In this document: positions 34,132 through 43,669 of the stretch, piece after piece
Layout of the letters: every line of letters starts with the position of its first letter
Numbering within the stretch: the first letter of the stretch is position 1
Source: Pseudodesulfovibrio sp. JC047
Lineage (GTDB): Bacteria; Desulfobacterota; Desulfovibrionia; Desulfovibrionales; Desulfovibrionaceae
Length of the DNA stretch: 64,000 nt
Assembly: GCF_010468615.1 (NCBI RefSeq)
Contig: NZ_WUEH01000020.1
Span: 1-64,000 of the forward strand
Reading direction: 5' to 3'
Program-made: the position numbers and the translations under genes
The notes under the pieces: generated by a model
What the model was told of the DNA's origin: nothing
The model's database searches: none
What the model saw: the letters and a program-made list of their open reading frames with translations, nothing else

Positions 34132-36081
34132 ATGACGCGGTACCGTTTTTCAGGGCTGACATGGGCGGTTGTCACTGTCATTCTTGTCTCAGCCACAATG
34201 AGTGTCCTGCTTGGTTGGCAGAGCCTGAGCGCATTTTTTGAGCGCGGTATTCTGTGGAATGGTTCCCCTCTCATCGGGAACAATGACGGATATTATTATT
34301 TGGAACAGGCTCGCCGTCTTGCTCAAAGCGGCACCAGTTTCAGCGCAATTGTGTCCGATGTGCGGCAGTCAATGCTTTTACCGTACACGCTTGCCGCAAT
34401 TGCCGGAAACAATGTGGAACTTTTGCATTGTCTCAGTCTGTATGCTGGGCCGGTGCTCGGCTTTTCCATGCTTCTTGCCGTGTTGCCGTGGGCCGTTGAA
34501 ACCAGGTCCATCCCCGTGATTCTTGTTTCTGGTCCGTTGGCGATGCTGGCTCCGTATTGGCTTCTTCGGTCGCAGGTCGGGTTTTTGGATACCGATACGC
34601 TTGTTCCCGGACTGTGCCTGTATGCCTTGTATTGTGTGTTCAAGTTTTCCACGCAAGCTGTCAAACGTTGGCCATGGGCGTTGCTCTATTTGGGCGTGTT
34701 GCTGGTGACATGGTTCTGGTGGCGGCCTGGTGCATTCCTCATTGCCGGATATTTGGTCTGCTATGTCGCGTATCCGCGATATAGTTCGTTTGATCGCGTT
34801 GCAAAAGTCGTTCTTTTGGGCTGTGGTCTTTGTGTTCTTGGGCTTCTGCTTGCCGGATACGATCCTGTTGTGAAACAGGCGGCGTACCTTGTCGAACATA
34901 TCAACTTGGCCTTTGGTGGTGTCTCGAAGTCGCTTCTCTCTGATGCAATTATCGAGTTGGGCGCAGTGGGACCGTGGGGTATCGGGACCAAAAGTCTTGG
35001 TAGTCCCATTCTCCTTTTCCCGGCATTGGTGGGAACCGTCGGGTATTGTGTCCGGTATAAATGGAAAGCGCTGTTTTTGGCCTCGGCGTGGATCTTTGGC
35101 GGGGCGTCCATGCTATCCCAACGTTTTATTCCTTTGTTCGTGCCTGTGGCCGCATTTTTTACGGTCTATGGTGTTTTTTTTGTTGGTGAATGGGGGATTC
35201 ATACGTTTGCTGCACGGTGGAAAGCACATGAAAGGACGGTGCAGGGCCTTTTGACAGTGGTGTGCGCTTCGGTCCTTTTTTGGGGTGTGTCCAATGCGGC
35301 TTCCTATCGCCCTGTGTCGTATTTTACTCGCGGTGATTTTATCCTTGCACAAAAAATCAGTCAGGATTTTCCCTCGGATACCGTGATCTGGACATGGTGG
35401 GATTTTGGGTATTTTTATCGATATTTAACCGGCATGAAGACGTTTTTTGATGGCGGTTCACAAACCGATCTCAGTTGTTTTACCGCAGCCTATCCGTTGA
35501 TGCAGCCTGACATGCGAAAGGCCGCTCTGTGGATGAAACATTTTGCTGTTGCTTCACCAAATGAGCTTGATCTTCGGCACAAGGGGACCGGTTGGCCTGA
35601 AGCGGTTGCCAGGTTCAACGCCCGGCTTGCCCAGACTCCACGCAAGGCCGCTCCTTCCGTCGCTCTTTGCCTTCCCGCACGCGTGTATACAACCGTCGGC
35701 TATTTGTATGCTTTTGCCCATGTTTTTGATGAGCACATTCCTCCCGTGGTGAACCAGCTTGATCTGTTTCCCAAGGACGGTTTTCAGTATGACCCTGCAT
35801 CGAATGCAGTTGTTGTCCCCGAAATGATTGTCAATAAAGGGTATGATTCCTTTGGACGTGTCATCGATGCCACCGGCAAGACTCCCGATCTGTTTGATTT
35901 TGGGACTCTTCCTGACCCATATCTTGTTCATTCGGCAGCGACGAATTTCCTTGCTGTTGCCACGAGGCCGGTCGTGCGGTCCGTTCTTTTTCGACTTCTT
36001 GGGTTGTTTGAAGGCGATACAACGACTTTTGAACCGTTTTTTTTCGAGTATGACACCGGAGGAGTGTGGCGAGTGCATTAA
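34132..36081 (+). CDS. STT3/PglB-type oligosaccharyltransferase
   Basis: This 649-residue enzyme should move a lipid-linked glycan to Asn of exported proteins. The first 390 residues have about 11 transmembrane segments; the rest is a periplasmic domain. Key residues align with those of C. lari PglB: Asp52 (GNNDGYYY), Arg146, Asp153 and Asp155 (GFLDTDTL), Glu275 (AIIELGA, like the TIxE motif), Arg331 (SQRF), and WWD at 422-424 (WWDFGYF) that contacts the +2 Thr/Ser. GGAG stands before the ATG. It follows the hydrolase gene after one base. The periplasmic domain is shorter than in C. jejuni PglB, so acceptor rules could differ. Confidence 0.85.
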   Translation: MTRYRFSGLTWAVVTVILVSATMSVLLGWQSLSAFFERGILWNGSPLIGNNDGYYYLEQARRLAQSGTSFSAIVSDVRQSMLLPYTLAAIAGNNVELLHCLSLYAGPVLGFSMLLAVLPWAVETRSIPVILVSGPLAMLAPYWLLRSQVGFLDTDTLVPGLCLYALYCVFKFSTQAVKRWPWALLYLGVLLVTWFWWRPGAFLIAGYLVCYVAYPRYSSFDRVAKVVLLGCGLCVLGLLLAGYDPVVKQAAYLVEHINLAFGGVSKSLLSDAIIELGAVGPWGIGTKSLGSPILLFPALVGTVGYCVRYKWKALFLASAWIFGGASMLSQRFIPLFVPVAAFFTVYGVFFVGEWGIHTFAARWKAHERTVQGLLTVVCASVLFWGVSNAASYRPVSYFTRGDFILAQKISQDFPSDTVIWTWWDFGYFYRYLTGMKTFFDGGSQTDLSCFTAAYPLMQPDMRKAALWMKHFAVASPNELDLRHKGTGWPEAVARFNARLAQTPRKAAPSVALCLPARVYTTVGYLYAFAHVFDEHIPPVVNQLDLFPKDGFQYDPASNAVVVPEMIVNKGYDSFGRVIDATGKTPDLFDFGTLPDPYLVHSAATNFLAVATRPVVRSVLFRLLGLFEGDTTTFEPFFFEYDTGGVWRVH

Positions 36082-36368
36082 TTGAGGAAGGCCGAAAGGG
36101 AAGGTGAAGGCGAGAGACTTGAATGAAAAATGGTCCTTCGAATAAACTCGTCATAAAAGACCTGACGGTTTTCATGTCAGTTTTGTGATCTGCGGCTCGA
36201 CACGATAATGTCTGTATCACTTTGTATCGCACAAAATGACAATCACAAAGGCCACGTGATGGCCAACATCTTTGTGGGATACACGTCCCATCCGGTCTTG
36301 ATTGGATTGCCCCTCGTTGGATTTCGTGTCCAATGAGAGTGTCAAAACATTTTCGGTTCAATCAAGGA

Positions 36369-36518
36369 TTACGGATTCATCCCCCGACTTCCGATGCCCT
36401 TGACGACTTCAGAATCCCTTGGAGATTCGTTTGTTGCGTCTTCATTGGGGGCGTGATCTTTTGTGGCGCATCCTGCGAGTACGGCAAGGATTGTCAAAAT
36501 CAGCATAAAACGTTTCAT
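36369..36518 (-). CDS. Small lipoprotein, 49 residues
   Basis: GAGGAGG lies seven bases before the ATG at 36518. The product is MKRFMLILTILAVLAGC followed by 32 mostly polar residues (ATKDHAPNEDATNESP...). The lipobox LAGC marks lipidation at Cys17. No domain is visible. It is convergent with the STT3 gene and about 290 bases apart; the intervening stretch holds no other gene. Confidence 0.75.
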   Translation of the reverse strand: MKRFMLILTILAVLAGCATKDHAPNEDATNESPRDSEVVKGIGSRGMNP

Positions 36519-36877
36519 GAAAGGCCTCCTCAAAACGGTGTTGTGTCCGAGGTTACCATGGAATTTTGTTGGTTGTCGAGTTCGTGAAGACTTTTCGTGC
36601 ATTTTTGGCGGGTGAGGTCTTTTTCGTTTTGACGTGGTACAGCGTGTCAGAATACTTTTTGAGCAATTCCATTATATCATTATATTTTAGTAGAATGCGT
36701 TTTTCGTGCAACATGGTTTTGCGTGTTTTTTTTATTGCAAACGGTTTCTTGCTTTGCGCAAATTGATAGAACATCCTGGAATTGATTGAATAAATAGAGT
36801 CGTGCCACTGGCATATTGATTGCTTTTCTCTGTTCCTCTTGTTTGGTGGGCGAGATAAACATGCAGGGAGGAGACAG
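36519..36877. other. AT-rich intergenic region, no gene seen
   Basis: Nothing with a ribosome site is open on either strand. It should hold the promoters of the small lipoprotein (minus) and the chemoreceptor (plus). Confidence 0.4.
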
Positions 36878-38929
36878 ATGTCGGTGAGAAACAAGCTTGT
36901 CCTGGTGCTTCTGGTTTGTGTGGTCTGCTTTGCTTTAGTCTTTGGGGTGACCCGATTCGGACGGAATATTTCGGACCATTACGCGACCCTGATGAAAGAG
37001 GCGCGCAATGCGTATGGCGAGCTTTTGCAATCGCGCAGACAGGAGAAAAATTTTCAATTGCGCAAAAAAATCGATGCTATCGCGCGGGTGGATACGCATG
37101 TCACTGCGGTTCGGGACAGTATCAAGTCCATTGCCAACGCTGATCCCGAAATGGCAGAATCCTCAGATAACGCATTGGAGCTTCTTCTGGAATATGAGAC
37201 CAATTTTCATACCCTCGCCGATGCCGAGATTGCTATCGGATTGACCATTGATTCAGGGTGGCGCAACCGATTCATCATGTCCGCCCGAGGGCTGGAAGAG
37301 ATTTTTGCCGGGTTGGACAGTCTTGATATGACGGTACTCTTGTTACAAATTCGTCGGCAAGAAAAAAATTATATCATGCGTCGTCAGGCGGTGTACATTG
37401 AGCGGATGGATGCGTGGATAGACAAGATGCAGGCCGCTGTTGCAGCGTCGTCCTTGTTCGAGGGGCAGGATCGGATAGATTTTGCGGAAAAGATGGATAT
37501 TTATCTGAATGCCTTCAGTGGCTATCGAAAGAGCCTGGAATCCGGTGATGCCGCCGCAGCGCATTTGGCGCAATCCGCAACGGCCCTTGAGCCGGTTCTC
37601 AAGGACATCAGAAATCATTACATGGAAAAGAGTGCCCAGGTCGCCAGTTATGTGGATATGGCGGTCATCAGTGTCGAAATTGCTGCATGTGTTTTTATCG
37701 TTTTGTGTATCCTGTGGACGTTGTTTTCGATCACTCGACCGCTCGGAGCCTTGCAGAAATATTCGCGCGATGTTGCGGATGGGAATTTGGAAGCTCGACC
37801 CTCGGGCACATTCAATCATGAATTCAAGAATTTGTGCGATGATTTGATGCAGATGGTCAGGCAGTTGCACGAGCAGTTGGAGGCCGTGCGCCTCAAGGAG
37901 GCGGAGGCTGTGGCACAGGCAGAAGCCGCGCGGCAAGCCATGTTGGCGACCCAGGAGCAGGAGCGTCGTGTGCGAACCCTGTGGGGCCGCATGTCCGAGA
38001 CGGGCAAGCAGGCGGAAGGCATAGCTGACCGCGTGGGAGGAGCAACCGAGCAGGTCGCTGCCATGTTGGTGCAGATTCGACAGGGGTCACACAGTCAGCA
38101 TGAACGGGTCATGGAAACCGCGATTGCGATGGATCAGATGAATGCGGTTGTCTGTGAAGTGAGCAGGAATGCGTCGCAGGCGACAGGTCGGGCCATGGAT
38201 GCTCGGGATACGGCGGTGGAAGGTGCTGGGTTGGTTTCGGATGCCGTAACTTCCATTGAAGATGTCAATGGATTTACCGACAAGATAAGTCAGGGGCTGG
38301 AAAAGCTCGGGGTGCAGGTTGAATCCATTGGACAAGTCATGGATGTCATCAATGAAATTGCGGATCAGACAAACCTGCTGGCCCTGAATGCCGCCATTGA
38401 GGCAGCTCGTGCCGGAGAAGCCGGGCGAGGGTTTGCCGTGGTTGCCGATGAAGTCAGAAAATTGGCGGAAAAGACGATGTCCGCCACCAAGGAAGTGGAA
38501 GAGCATGTCGTGTCCATTCAACATTCATCCGCTCGGAATATTGAACGATTTCGTGATGTTGTCGAGGTCGTGAAACACAGTGCCCTCCAGGCCCGGGCTT
38601 CGGGCGAGGCGCAGGATTCCATCATCTCTCTGGTTGAACAGAATGTGCTGAATGTGGAGAGTATTGCATCGGCGTCCGAAGAACAAAGCGTGGCGTCGGA
38701 ACAGATTTCAAAAGCCATGGAGGAAGTCAGTCAGATCGCGAAATCCTTTACCGAAGGGGTTGAAAATGCGCACACCGCAGTGATTGATCTGGTGGAATTG
38801 TCCGAAGAATTGCGCCGGAGTATGCATGAAATGGTGTCTGGTGAAGAAGTTGACGATTTCGCTGAGGATACTTCAATCGCTGTTTCCGTGTCGCCATACG
38901 AAAAGGAATCGCAGCCTGTTCGTGTTTGA
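36878..38929 (+). CDS. Methyl-accepting chemotaxis protein with HBM sensor
   Basis: The 683-residue receptor has a transmembrane segment ([18 protein letters not shown]), a helical periplasmic sensor of HBM type (about 35-275), and a second segment ([20 protein letters not shown]). A HAMP domain and the signalling region follow. In the sensor the motif RRQEKNF occurs near residue 55 and RRQEKNY near residue 155, the bimodular helix signature. The MCP hairpin tip is [28 protein letters not shown]-like, in [11 protein letters not shown] style. GGGAGGAG before the ATG at 36878 fixes the start. The ligand is unknown; HBM receptors often bind organic acids or acetate. Confidence 0.92.
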   Translation: MSVRNKLVLVLLVCVVCFALVFGVTRFGRNISDHYATLMKEARNAYGELLQSRRQEKNFQLRKKIDAIARVDTHVTAVRDSIKSIANADPEMAESSDNALELLLEYETNFHTLADAEIAIGLTIDSGWRNRFIMSARGLEEIFAGLDSLDMTVLLLQIRRQEKNYIMRRQAVYIERMDAWIDKMQAAVAASSLFEGQDRIDFAEKMDIYLNAFSGYRKSLESGDAAAAHLAQSATALEPVLKDIRNHYMEKSAQVASYVDMAVISVEIAACVFIVLCILWTLFSITRPLGALQKYSRDVADGNLEARPSGTFNHEFKNLCDDLMQMVRQLHEQLEAVRLKEAEAVAQAEAARQAMLATQEQERRVRTLWGRMSETGKQAEGIADRVGGATEQVAAMLVQIRQGSHSQHERVMETAIAMDQMNAVVCEVSRNASQATGRAMDARDTAVEGAGLVSDAVTSIEDVNGFTDKISQGLEKLGVQVESIGQVMDVINEIADQTNLLALNAAIEAARAGEAGRGFAVVADEVRKLAEKTMSATKEVEEHVVSIQHSSARNIERFRDVVEVVKHSALQARASGEAQDSIISLVEQNVLNVESIASASEEQSVASEQISKAMEEVSQIAKSFTEGVENAHTAVIDLVELSEELRRSMHEMVSGEEVDDFAEDTSIAVSVSPYEKESQPVRV

Positions 38930-38983
38930 GTAGGGTCTTTGACTGGGATGTGATTTGAACTGTGTGAAATATTAACGGTATGC

Positions 38984-39014
38984 GGCCCGGAATCTGATTG
39001 ATTCCGGGCCATTT
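38984..39014. terminator. Terminator between convergent chemoreceptor genes
   Basis: GGCCCGGAATC pairs with GATTCCGGGCC around TGATT, followed by ATTTTGAT. It can serve both genes. Confidence 0.8.
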
Positions 39015-39042
39015 TGATGTGTTGACGGTTGGTTACAACGGA

Positions 39043-41004
39043 TTAAAATCGTTCATAATCGTCGTTTGATCCGAGTTGATTTGATGGACTTTTTTGTCCA
39101 CCAGTCTTGGACTTTGACGGCAGTGCGGTCTTTTTGCTGGAAACCGTGGCCACGGTTCGTGGTGCTCCGTATTGTGATTCTTCTGCGACCTTGAAAAATG
39201 CCATTGTCGTCTGAAGGGCCTGTCCTTGGGCGGACAATTCTTCGCTGGTGGACGCCATTTCTTCGGAGGCCGATGCGTTTTGCTGGATGACCAGATCGAG
39301 CTGGGCGATGGCCTGGTTGATCTGGGCAGCTCCGGCATTTTGTTCATTACTTGAAGCAGATATTTCCTGGATGAGGGCGGCTGTCTTTTCAATGTCCGGG
39401 ACCAGGGATTGTAACATTTCTCCCGCTCGGTCAGCCACTCTGACACTTGAAGAGGACAGCTCGCTGATTTCAGCTGCGGCCGAGCCTGACCGTTCTGCCA
39501 ATTTGCGGACTTCGGCGGCAACCACGGCAAAACCCTTGCCGTGTTCACCGGCTCTGGCGGCCTCAATGGCGGCATTCAGGGCCAGCAGATTTGTTTGCCG
39601 AGCGATTTCTTCAATGATGGATATTTTTTCGGCAATGCTCTTCATGGCATTGACTGTTTGGTTGACTGCAACGCCGCTTTCCTTGGCGTCGGCAGCGGCT
39701 TTGGTTGCCAATGTGTCTGTTTCCGTGGCGTTGTCCGCATTCTGGCTGATATTGGATGCCATTTCTTCCATGGACGAAGAGACTTCCTCGATGGAGGCCG
39801 CCTGTTCAGTCGCACCCTGCGAAAGGGATTCTGATGAGGCGGACATCTCTTCACTGCCGGTGGCGACGTTGTCCGTGGCCATGTCCACGTCAGCAACCAC
39901 GGAGCGCAGCTTCAGGACCATGTTATTCATGGCCTTGGCCAACATGCCGACTTCGTCTTTCTGATCGATGTCGAGTGTCTTGGTGAAATCACCATTGGAC
40001 ATGTCCTTGGCAAAAGTGACGCCCATGGCCAGGGGTTTCGTAATGGCCCGAGTGAGGAAGAACGCGGCCAGGATGCCTAACAGAAGTGCGATAGCTGCCG
40101 TGATCGCACTGGTGAGGTTTGCCGTATTTATTTCATTGACCATTTTCATTTTTTGATCAGCCCGTGCGACACGGCAAATTTCATCGGCTTCCCGGGCAGT
40201 GGCGATCATCGTCTTTTCGGCCTCTCTCTGTTGTTTGGCGTATGTCGCGAATTTGTTCTGTTCGTTTTGGTAGGTTTCCAACGCCGCCACGGCGGTTTCA
40301 ATTTGGGCGATGTTGGTCCGGTTTCGGAAACGCGTTTTCAGAGCGGCAGTCTTTTCGAATAGTTGGGACAGTATCTCGTTGCTTTTTTGCAGAAAGGATT
40401 CGTCCTTCGTTGACATGAATTCGATTTCGTTCATGCGTGCAGTGAGAAACAATTGGATCAATGTATCGGCGTCATCCGCTTTTGTCAGCTTGTCTGTGAG
40501 GGCACTGTTGTCGGATGATTCTGAAGCGATCAGCTGCGCAAGTTGGCTTTGTTGTTCCTCGCGGAGTTCCGTGGTCTTGGAGATCGCTTCCTGTGCTGCT
40601 CTTTGCATTTTTTTTAAGGCCTGTTTGTTTTGCCCTTCAAGTTGCACATAGGAGGCGAAAGCCTGGCCGTATTCCTTGGCAGCCTCGGTGACATCCTTCA
40701 TTTGGTCCCTGTTGATCTGATGGGAGAATTTCAGGCTGGTCGTTTGTGTTTGAGCTTGAAGTTGCTGGAGGATTGCGGCGTGATTTTCGATGGCTTCGGT
40801 CGAGTGGCGGAGCATGACATTTTTTTCCTGAATGCGACTTTCAAGAATGAATCGAACAAGTCTGTTTACGTCATCCGCTTTGTCAACGCGGTCCTCCACA
40901 TCTCGCATCCCATTGATCCCAATGAGTGCGACAAAAGCTGTCAGGAGCAAGACAAGTCCGAATCCCAGACTGAGCTTGATTCCGAGTTTTAAGTTATTGA
41001 GCAT
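39043..41004 (-). CDS. Methyl-accepting chemotaxis protein with HBM sensor
   Basis: The 653-residue receptor has an N-terminal transmembrane segment ([19 protein letters not shown]) and an HBM-type helical sensor with the [11 protein letters not shown] motif. A second transmembrane segment ([22 protein letters not shown]), HAMP ([15 protein letters not shown]) and the MCP signalling domain ([18 protein letters not shown]) follow. The C terminus is basic and lacks a clear NWETF-like CheR tether. TAGGAGG precedes the ATG at 41004. It converges on the preceding receptor and probably arose by duplication, although the sensor sequences differ. Confidence 0.92.
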   Translation of the reverse strand: MLNNLKLGIKLSLGFGLVLLLTAFVALIGINGMRDVEDRVDKADDVNRLVRFILESRIQEKNVMLRHSTEAIENHAAILQQLQAQTQTTSLKFSHQINRDQMKDVTEAAKEYGQAFASYVQLEGQNKQALKKMQRAAQEAISKTTELREEQQSQLAQLIASESSDNSALTDKLTKADDADTLIQLFLTARMNEIEFMSTKDESFLQKSNEILSQLFEKTAALKTRFRNRTNIAQIETAVAALETYQNEQNKFATYAKQQREAEKTMIATAREADEICRVARADQKMKMVNEINTANLTSAITAAIALLLGILAAFFLTRAITKPLAMGVTFAKDMSNGDFTKTLDIDQKDEVGMLAKAMNNMVLKLRSVVADVDMATDNVATGSEEMSASSESLSQGATEQAASIEEVSSSMEEMASNISQNADNATETDTLATKAAADAKESGVAVNQTVNAMKSIAEKISIIEEIARQTNLLALNAAIEAARAGEHGKGFAVVAAEVRKLAERSGSAAAEISELSSSSVRVADRAGEMLQSLVPDIEKTAALIQEISASSNEQNAGAAQINQAIAQLDLVIQQNASASEEMASTSEELSAQGQALQTTMAFFKVAEESQYGAPRTVATVSSKKTALPSKSKTGGQKSPSNQLGSNDDYERF

Positions 41005-41379
41005 AAAGCCTCCTAATGAATGTTTCAGTTGATACAAGGAAGCGGGCATGGCACAAGTGTGCTCTTCTTTGTAGATAGACCTTTCGATATCGGTAAATTA
41101 TTTTTTATATTGTAAATTGTATACTCTTGTGGGATGATTTGTTCTCCGTTTCCAGGCCGAGGAAAAATCAAAATCGTCAGGGATGACGTTTTGACCTTGT
41201 CGCGGGGGGATGTTGTAGATTTTGATGGCTTGAAGGGGAGTCGGTATACTTTTGCCGATTGAATGCCCGAATACGGGAAAAGTCTGTCCCTTGCGCCGAA
41301 GAGGTGAATCGGCGAGTACCATCGTCGGAAATGTGATCTTTCATTAAACATACCATTAAATTAGGTATGAAATCAAAAA
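41005..41379. other. Intergenic region, no gene seen
   Basis: A long AT-rich leader upstream of the chemoreceptor. No convincing promoter for sigma-28 or sigma-54 was found, and no frame with a ribosome site. Confidence 0.4.
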
Positions 41380-41412
41380 GAGAAAGACCCGTTTGTGAAA
41401 ACGGGCCTTTCT
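41380..41412 (-). terminator. Terminator of the small orphan gene
   Basis: On the minus strand AAAGGCCCGTTTT pairs with AAACGGGTCTTT around a short loop and is followed by a CTCTTTTT tract. Confidence 0.85.
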
Positions 41413-41625
41413 TTATTCGGGCGTCTGTGTTGATTTCGGCTTGCTGATAATCTTGTGAACCCATCGAGAGTCCGAAACTCGGTCGGAAACAATGTATCCA
41501 CACTCTCGTAGGTAGCGCATTTTCGCTCCGCCATCACCGATGGAATACACGCGTTGCCCGACCGTATGTTGTTTCAAAAAGGTCAAGGCTGCTTTTTTGT
41601 AGTTTCTTGAGAACAGGTTAAACAT
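41413..41625 (-). CDS. Small uncharacterised protein, about 70 residues
   Basis: AAAGGAG is followed by two ATG codons in tandem; the second (41625) has the better spacing. The product reads MFNLFSRNYKKAALTFLKQ..., with VYSIGDGGAKMRYLRECGYIV and SRWVHKII, and is predicted to be a small soluble alpha/beta protein. It has its own terminator. No family is recognised. Confidence 0.65.
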   Translation of the reverse strand: MFNLFSRNYKKAALTFLKQHTVGQRVYSIGDGGAKMRYLRECGYIVSDRVSDSRWVHKIISKPKSTQTPE

Positions 41626-41764
41626 CATTTCTCCTTTGGAGTTGAGGAGCATCCCTTTATCACCAACTTTTTGATTGGTCTATTGCTCACAGGGGGGTGT
41701 GGTGGTGATTTCTTGAGAAGCTCAACGATATCAAACGGCTCATTCTTGACTTTCTTTAATGATG

Positions 41765-41864
41765 GGCCTAGACCGTCGTCAGGGGATGAGGTCCCCTCGA
41801 ACCGCTTGAAGCGATGAAGACTTCTGCCGTGAAAATCATGGTGGAGGTGCGTCTACATATTGCA
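41765..41864 (+). ncRNA. Candidate riboswitch leader of nhaB
   Basis: The leader can form a closed multi-branch RNA. TAGAC (41769-41773) pairs with GTCTA (41851-41855) and encloses three hairpins: AGGGGA/TCCCCT (41781-41797), CGCT/AGCG (41803-41813) and CCGTG/CATGG (41827-41841). The stem can grow by GGCC at 41765-41768 pairing with GGCC at 41865-41868, the first bases of the terminator stem, which would block termination. This architecture before a cation antiporter gene suggests a cation-responsive riboswitch, such as the lithium (nhaA-I) or sodium (DUF1646) classes. The class match is inference only; a plain small RNA with a terminator is also possible. Confidence 0.4.
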
Positions 41865-41891
41865 GGCCGCATCCACGGATGCGGCCTTTTT
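41865..41891 (+). terminator. Intrinsic terminator upstream of nhaB
   Basis: GGCCGCATCC pairs with GGATGCGGCC around a two-base loop and is followed by TTTTTG. It lies 103 bases before the nhaB start with no complete gene before it on this strand. Confidence 0.9.
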
Positions 41892-41993
41892 GTTGAGTGT
41901 CGATCCAAGAAGCGGTGAAGGTTGCCCTGTGTGACAGCTTTTCCCTTTGTTTCGGGTCAGTGATGATAATCTACAGCGCCAATGGAGAATGAA

Positions 41994-43616
41994 ATGGCTC
42001 AACCTTTAGCACGGACTTTTGTCAATATGTTCCTCGGCAATGCCCCGGTGTGGTATAAGCTTACCATCCTTGCATGTCTTGTCTGCAACCCGATTATCAT
42101 GATTACCGTCGGGCCTTTTGTGGCGGGCTGGTTGCTGATTGCAGAATTCATTTTTACCCTGACGATGGCTTTGAAGTGTTATCCGCTTCCGGCTGGTGGG
42201 CTTTTGGCTATCGAAGCCGTTGCCATGGGGCTGACTTCAGCAGACGTCGTGTACCATGAAGCCCTCAATAATTTCGAGGTGATTCTGCTGTTGATCTTCA
42301 TGGTTGCCGGTATTCATTTCATGAAGGATTTCCTGCAATTCACGTTTACTCGAATCCTGGTTCGGGTTCGGTCGAAAAAACTGATTGCATTGTTGTTCTG
42401 TCTGGCCGGAGCCTTCCTTTCTGCTTTCCTCGACGCCCTGACGGTGACGGCTGTCATTATTGCCGTGGCCTATGGATTTTATAATGTCTACCACCGTTTT
42501 GCTTCGGGCAAAGGCAGTGGCGATTCTCACAATCTGATTTCGGATGAGTTTGTCAAGCAGAAGGACCGCGAAGAGCTGTTGGCATTCCGGGCCTTTCTTC
42601 GCAATCTGATGATGCACGGTGCCGTGGGTACAGCGCTTGGCGGTGTCTGTACTCTCGTCGGTGAGCCGCAGAATCTCTTGATTGCCCATGAGATGGGATG
42701 GCATTTCATTCCCTTCATCGTCAAGGTGCTGCCGGTGTCCATGCCGGTTCTTGCCGTGGGACTGCTGACCTGTCTTGCCGTGGAACAGTTTAAAGTGTTT
42801 GGCTACGGAGCCGAGCTTCCTGGAAATATTCGTTCGTTTTTGTTGGAAACAGCCATTCGTATGGAAAAGGAACAGGGACAGCGTGGCAAGGTCAAATTAT
42901 GTATCCAGGCCCTGATCGGGGTGTGGCTTATTTTGGCTCTCGCCATGCATCTTGCTGCGGTCGGTCTGGTCGGCCTGTCCGTTATTATTCTGTTGACGTC
43001 CATGACTGGCGTTGTGGAAGAAAGCCAGCTTGGACATGCCTTTGAGGAGGCACTGCCTTTTACCGCACTGCTCGTTGTCTTCTTCTCTATTGTTGGTGTC
43101 ATTCATTCCCAGAATCTGTTTGCGCCCATTATTGGGTATGTCTTGAGCATGAAAGGACAGATGCAGTTGGTGGCCTATTATGCGGCTAACGGTCTTTTGT
43201 CCTCCATCTCCGATAACGTGTTTGTGGCGACGGTGTACATCTCGGAGACCAAGCTGCATTTCATCGGTCTGCTTGACGCCCTGCCGGGTATCGGCATGAG
43301 CGGTCAGGCTCTCATGGCCAAATTGACCGATTCCAGTCTGGTTCGGGCCGACGTCATTGCCAGCCTGCCTGCCACGGTCGCTCCTCAGGTTCAAGAGATG
43401 ATGGCTCATTTTGACAAGTTGGCGGTTGCCATCAATACCGGAACAAACATTCCGTCCGTGGCGACTCCCAATGGACAGGCCGCATTCCTGTTCCTGTTGA
43501 CAAGCGCGCTTGCGCCGGTCATCCGTTTGTCATACGGCCGTATGGTCATCCTTGCGTTGCCATACACCATCACCATGTCCCTGACTGGTTTGGCTGCCGT
43601 GTATTATCTGTTGTAA
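41994..43616 (+). CDS. nhaB: NhaB-type sodium/proton antiporter
   Basis: Exports sodium in exchange for protons at the inner membrane. The 540-residue protein has about 12 membrane segments and the marks of Nha[31 protein letters not shown], the discontinuous helix region [16 protein letters not shown] and [20 protein letters not shown] six bases before the ATG at 41994 decides this start over 41982. A structured leader with terminator precedes it and a beta-helix protein gene follows after 50 bases, so the pair is likely an operon under leader control. In a marine-type bacterium it would serve sodium homeostasis. Confidence 0.92.
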   Translation: MAQPLARTFVNMFLGNAPVWYKLTILACLVCNPIIMITVGPFVAGWLLIAEFIFTLTMALKCYPLPAGGLLAIEAVAMGLTSADVVYHEALNNFEVILLLIFMVAGIHFMKDFLQFTFTRILVRVRSKKLIALLFCLAGAFLSAFLDALTVTAVIIAVAYGFYNVYHRFASGKGSGDSHNLISDEFVKQKDREELLAFRAFLRNLMMHGAVGTALGGVCTLVGEPQNLLIAHEMGWHFIPFIVKVLPVSMPVLAVGLLTCLAVEQFKVFGYGAELPGNIRSFLLETAIRMEKEQGQRGKVKLCIQALIGVWLILALAMHLAAVGLVGLSVIILLTSMTGVVEESQLGHAFEEALPFTALLVVFFSIVGVIHSQNLFAPIIGYVLSMKGQMQLVAYYAANGLLSSISDNVFVATVYISETKLHFIGLLDALPGIGMSGQALMAKLTDSSLVRADVIASLPATVAPQVQEMMAHFDKLAVAINTGTNIPSVATPNGQAAFLFLLTSALAPVIRLSYGRMVILALPYTITMSLTGLAAVYYLL

Positions 43617-43669
43617 AAAGCATCCCATGATGCGGGACCGCCCCGAATTGTCAGTCAAAGGAGAGAATG

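Noticed and set aside
41036-41062. Sigma-54 promoter on the plus strand (TGGCAC near 41048)
   Set aside because: The GG to GC spacing is nine, not ten, and no gene follows on that strand.
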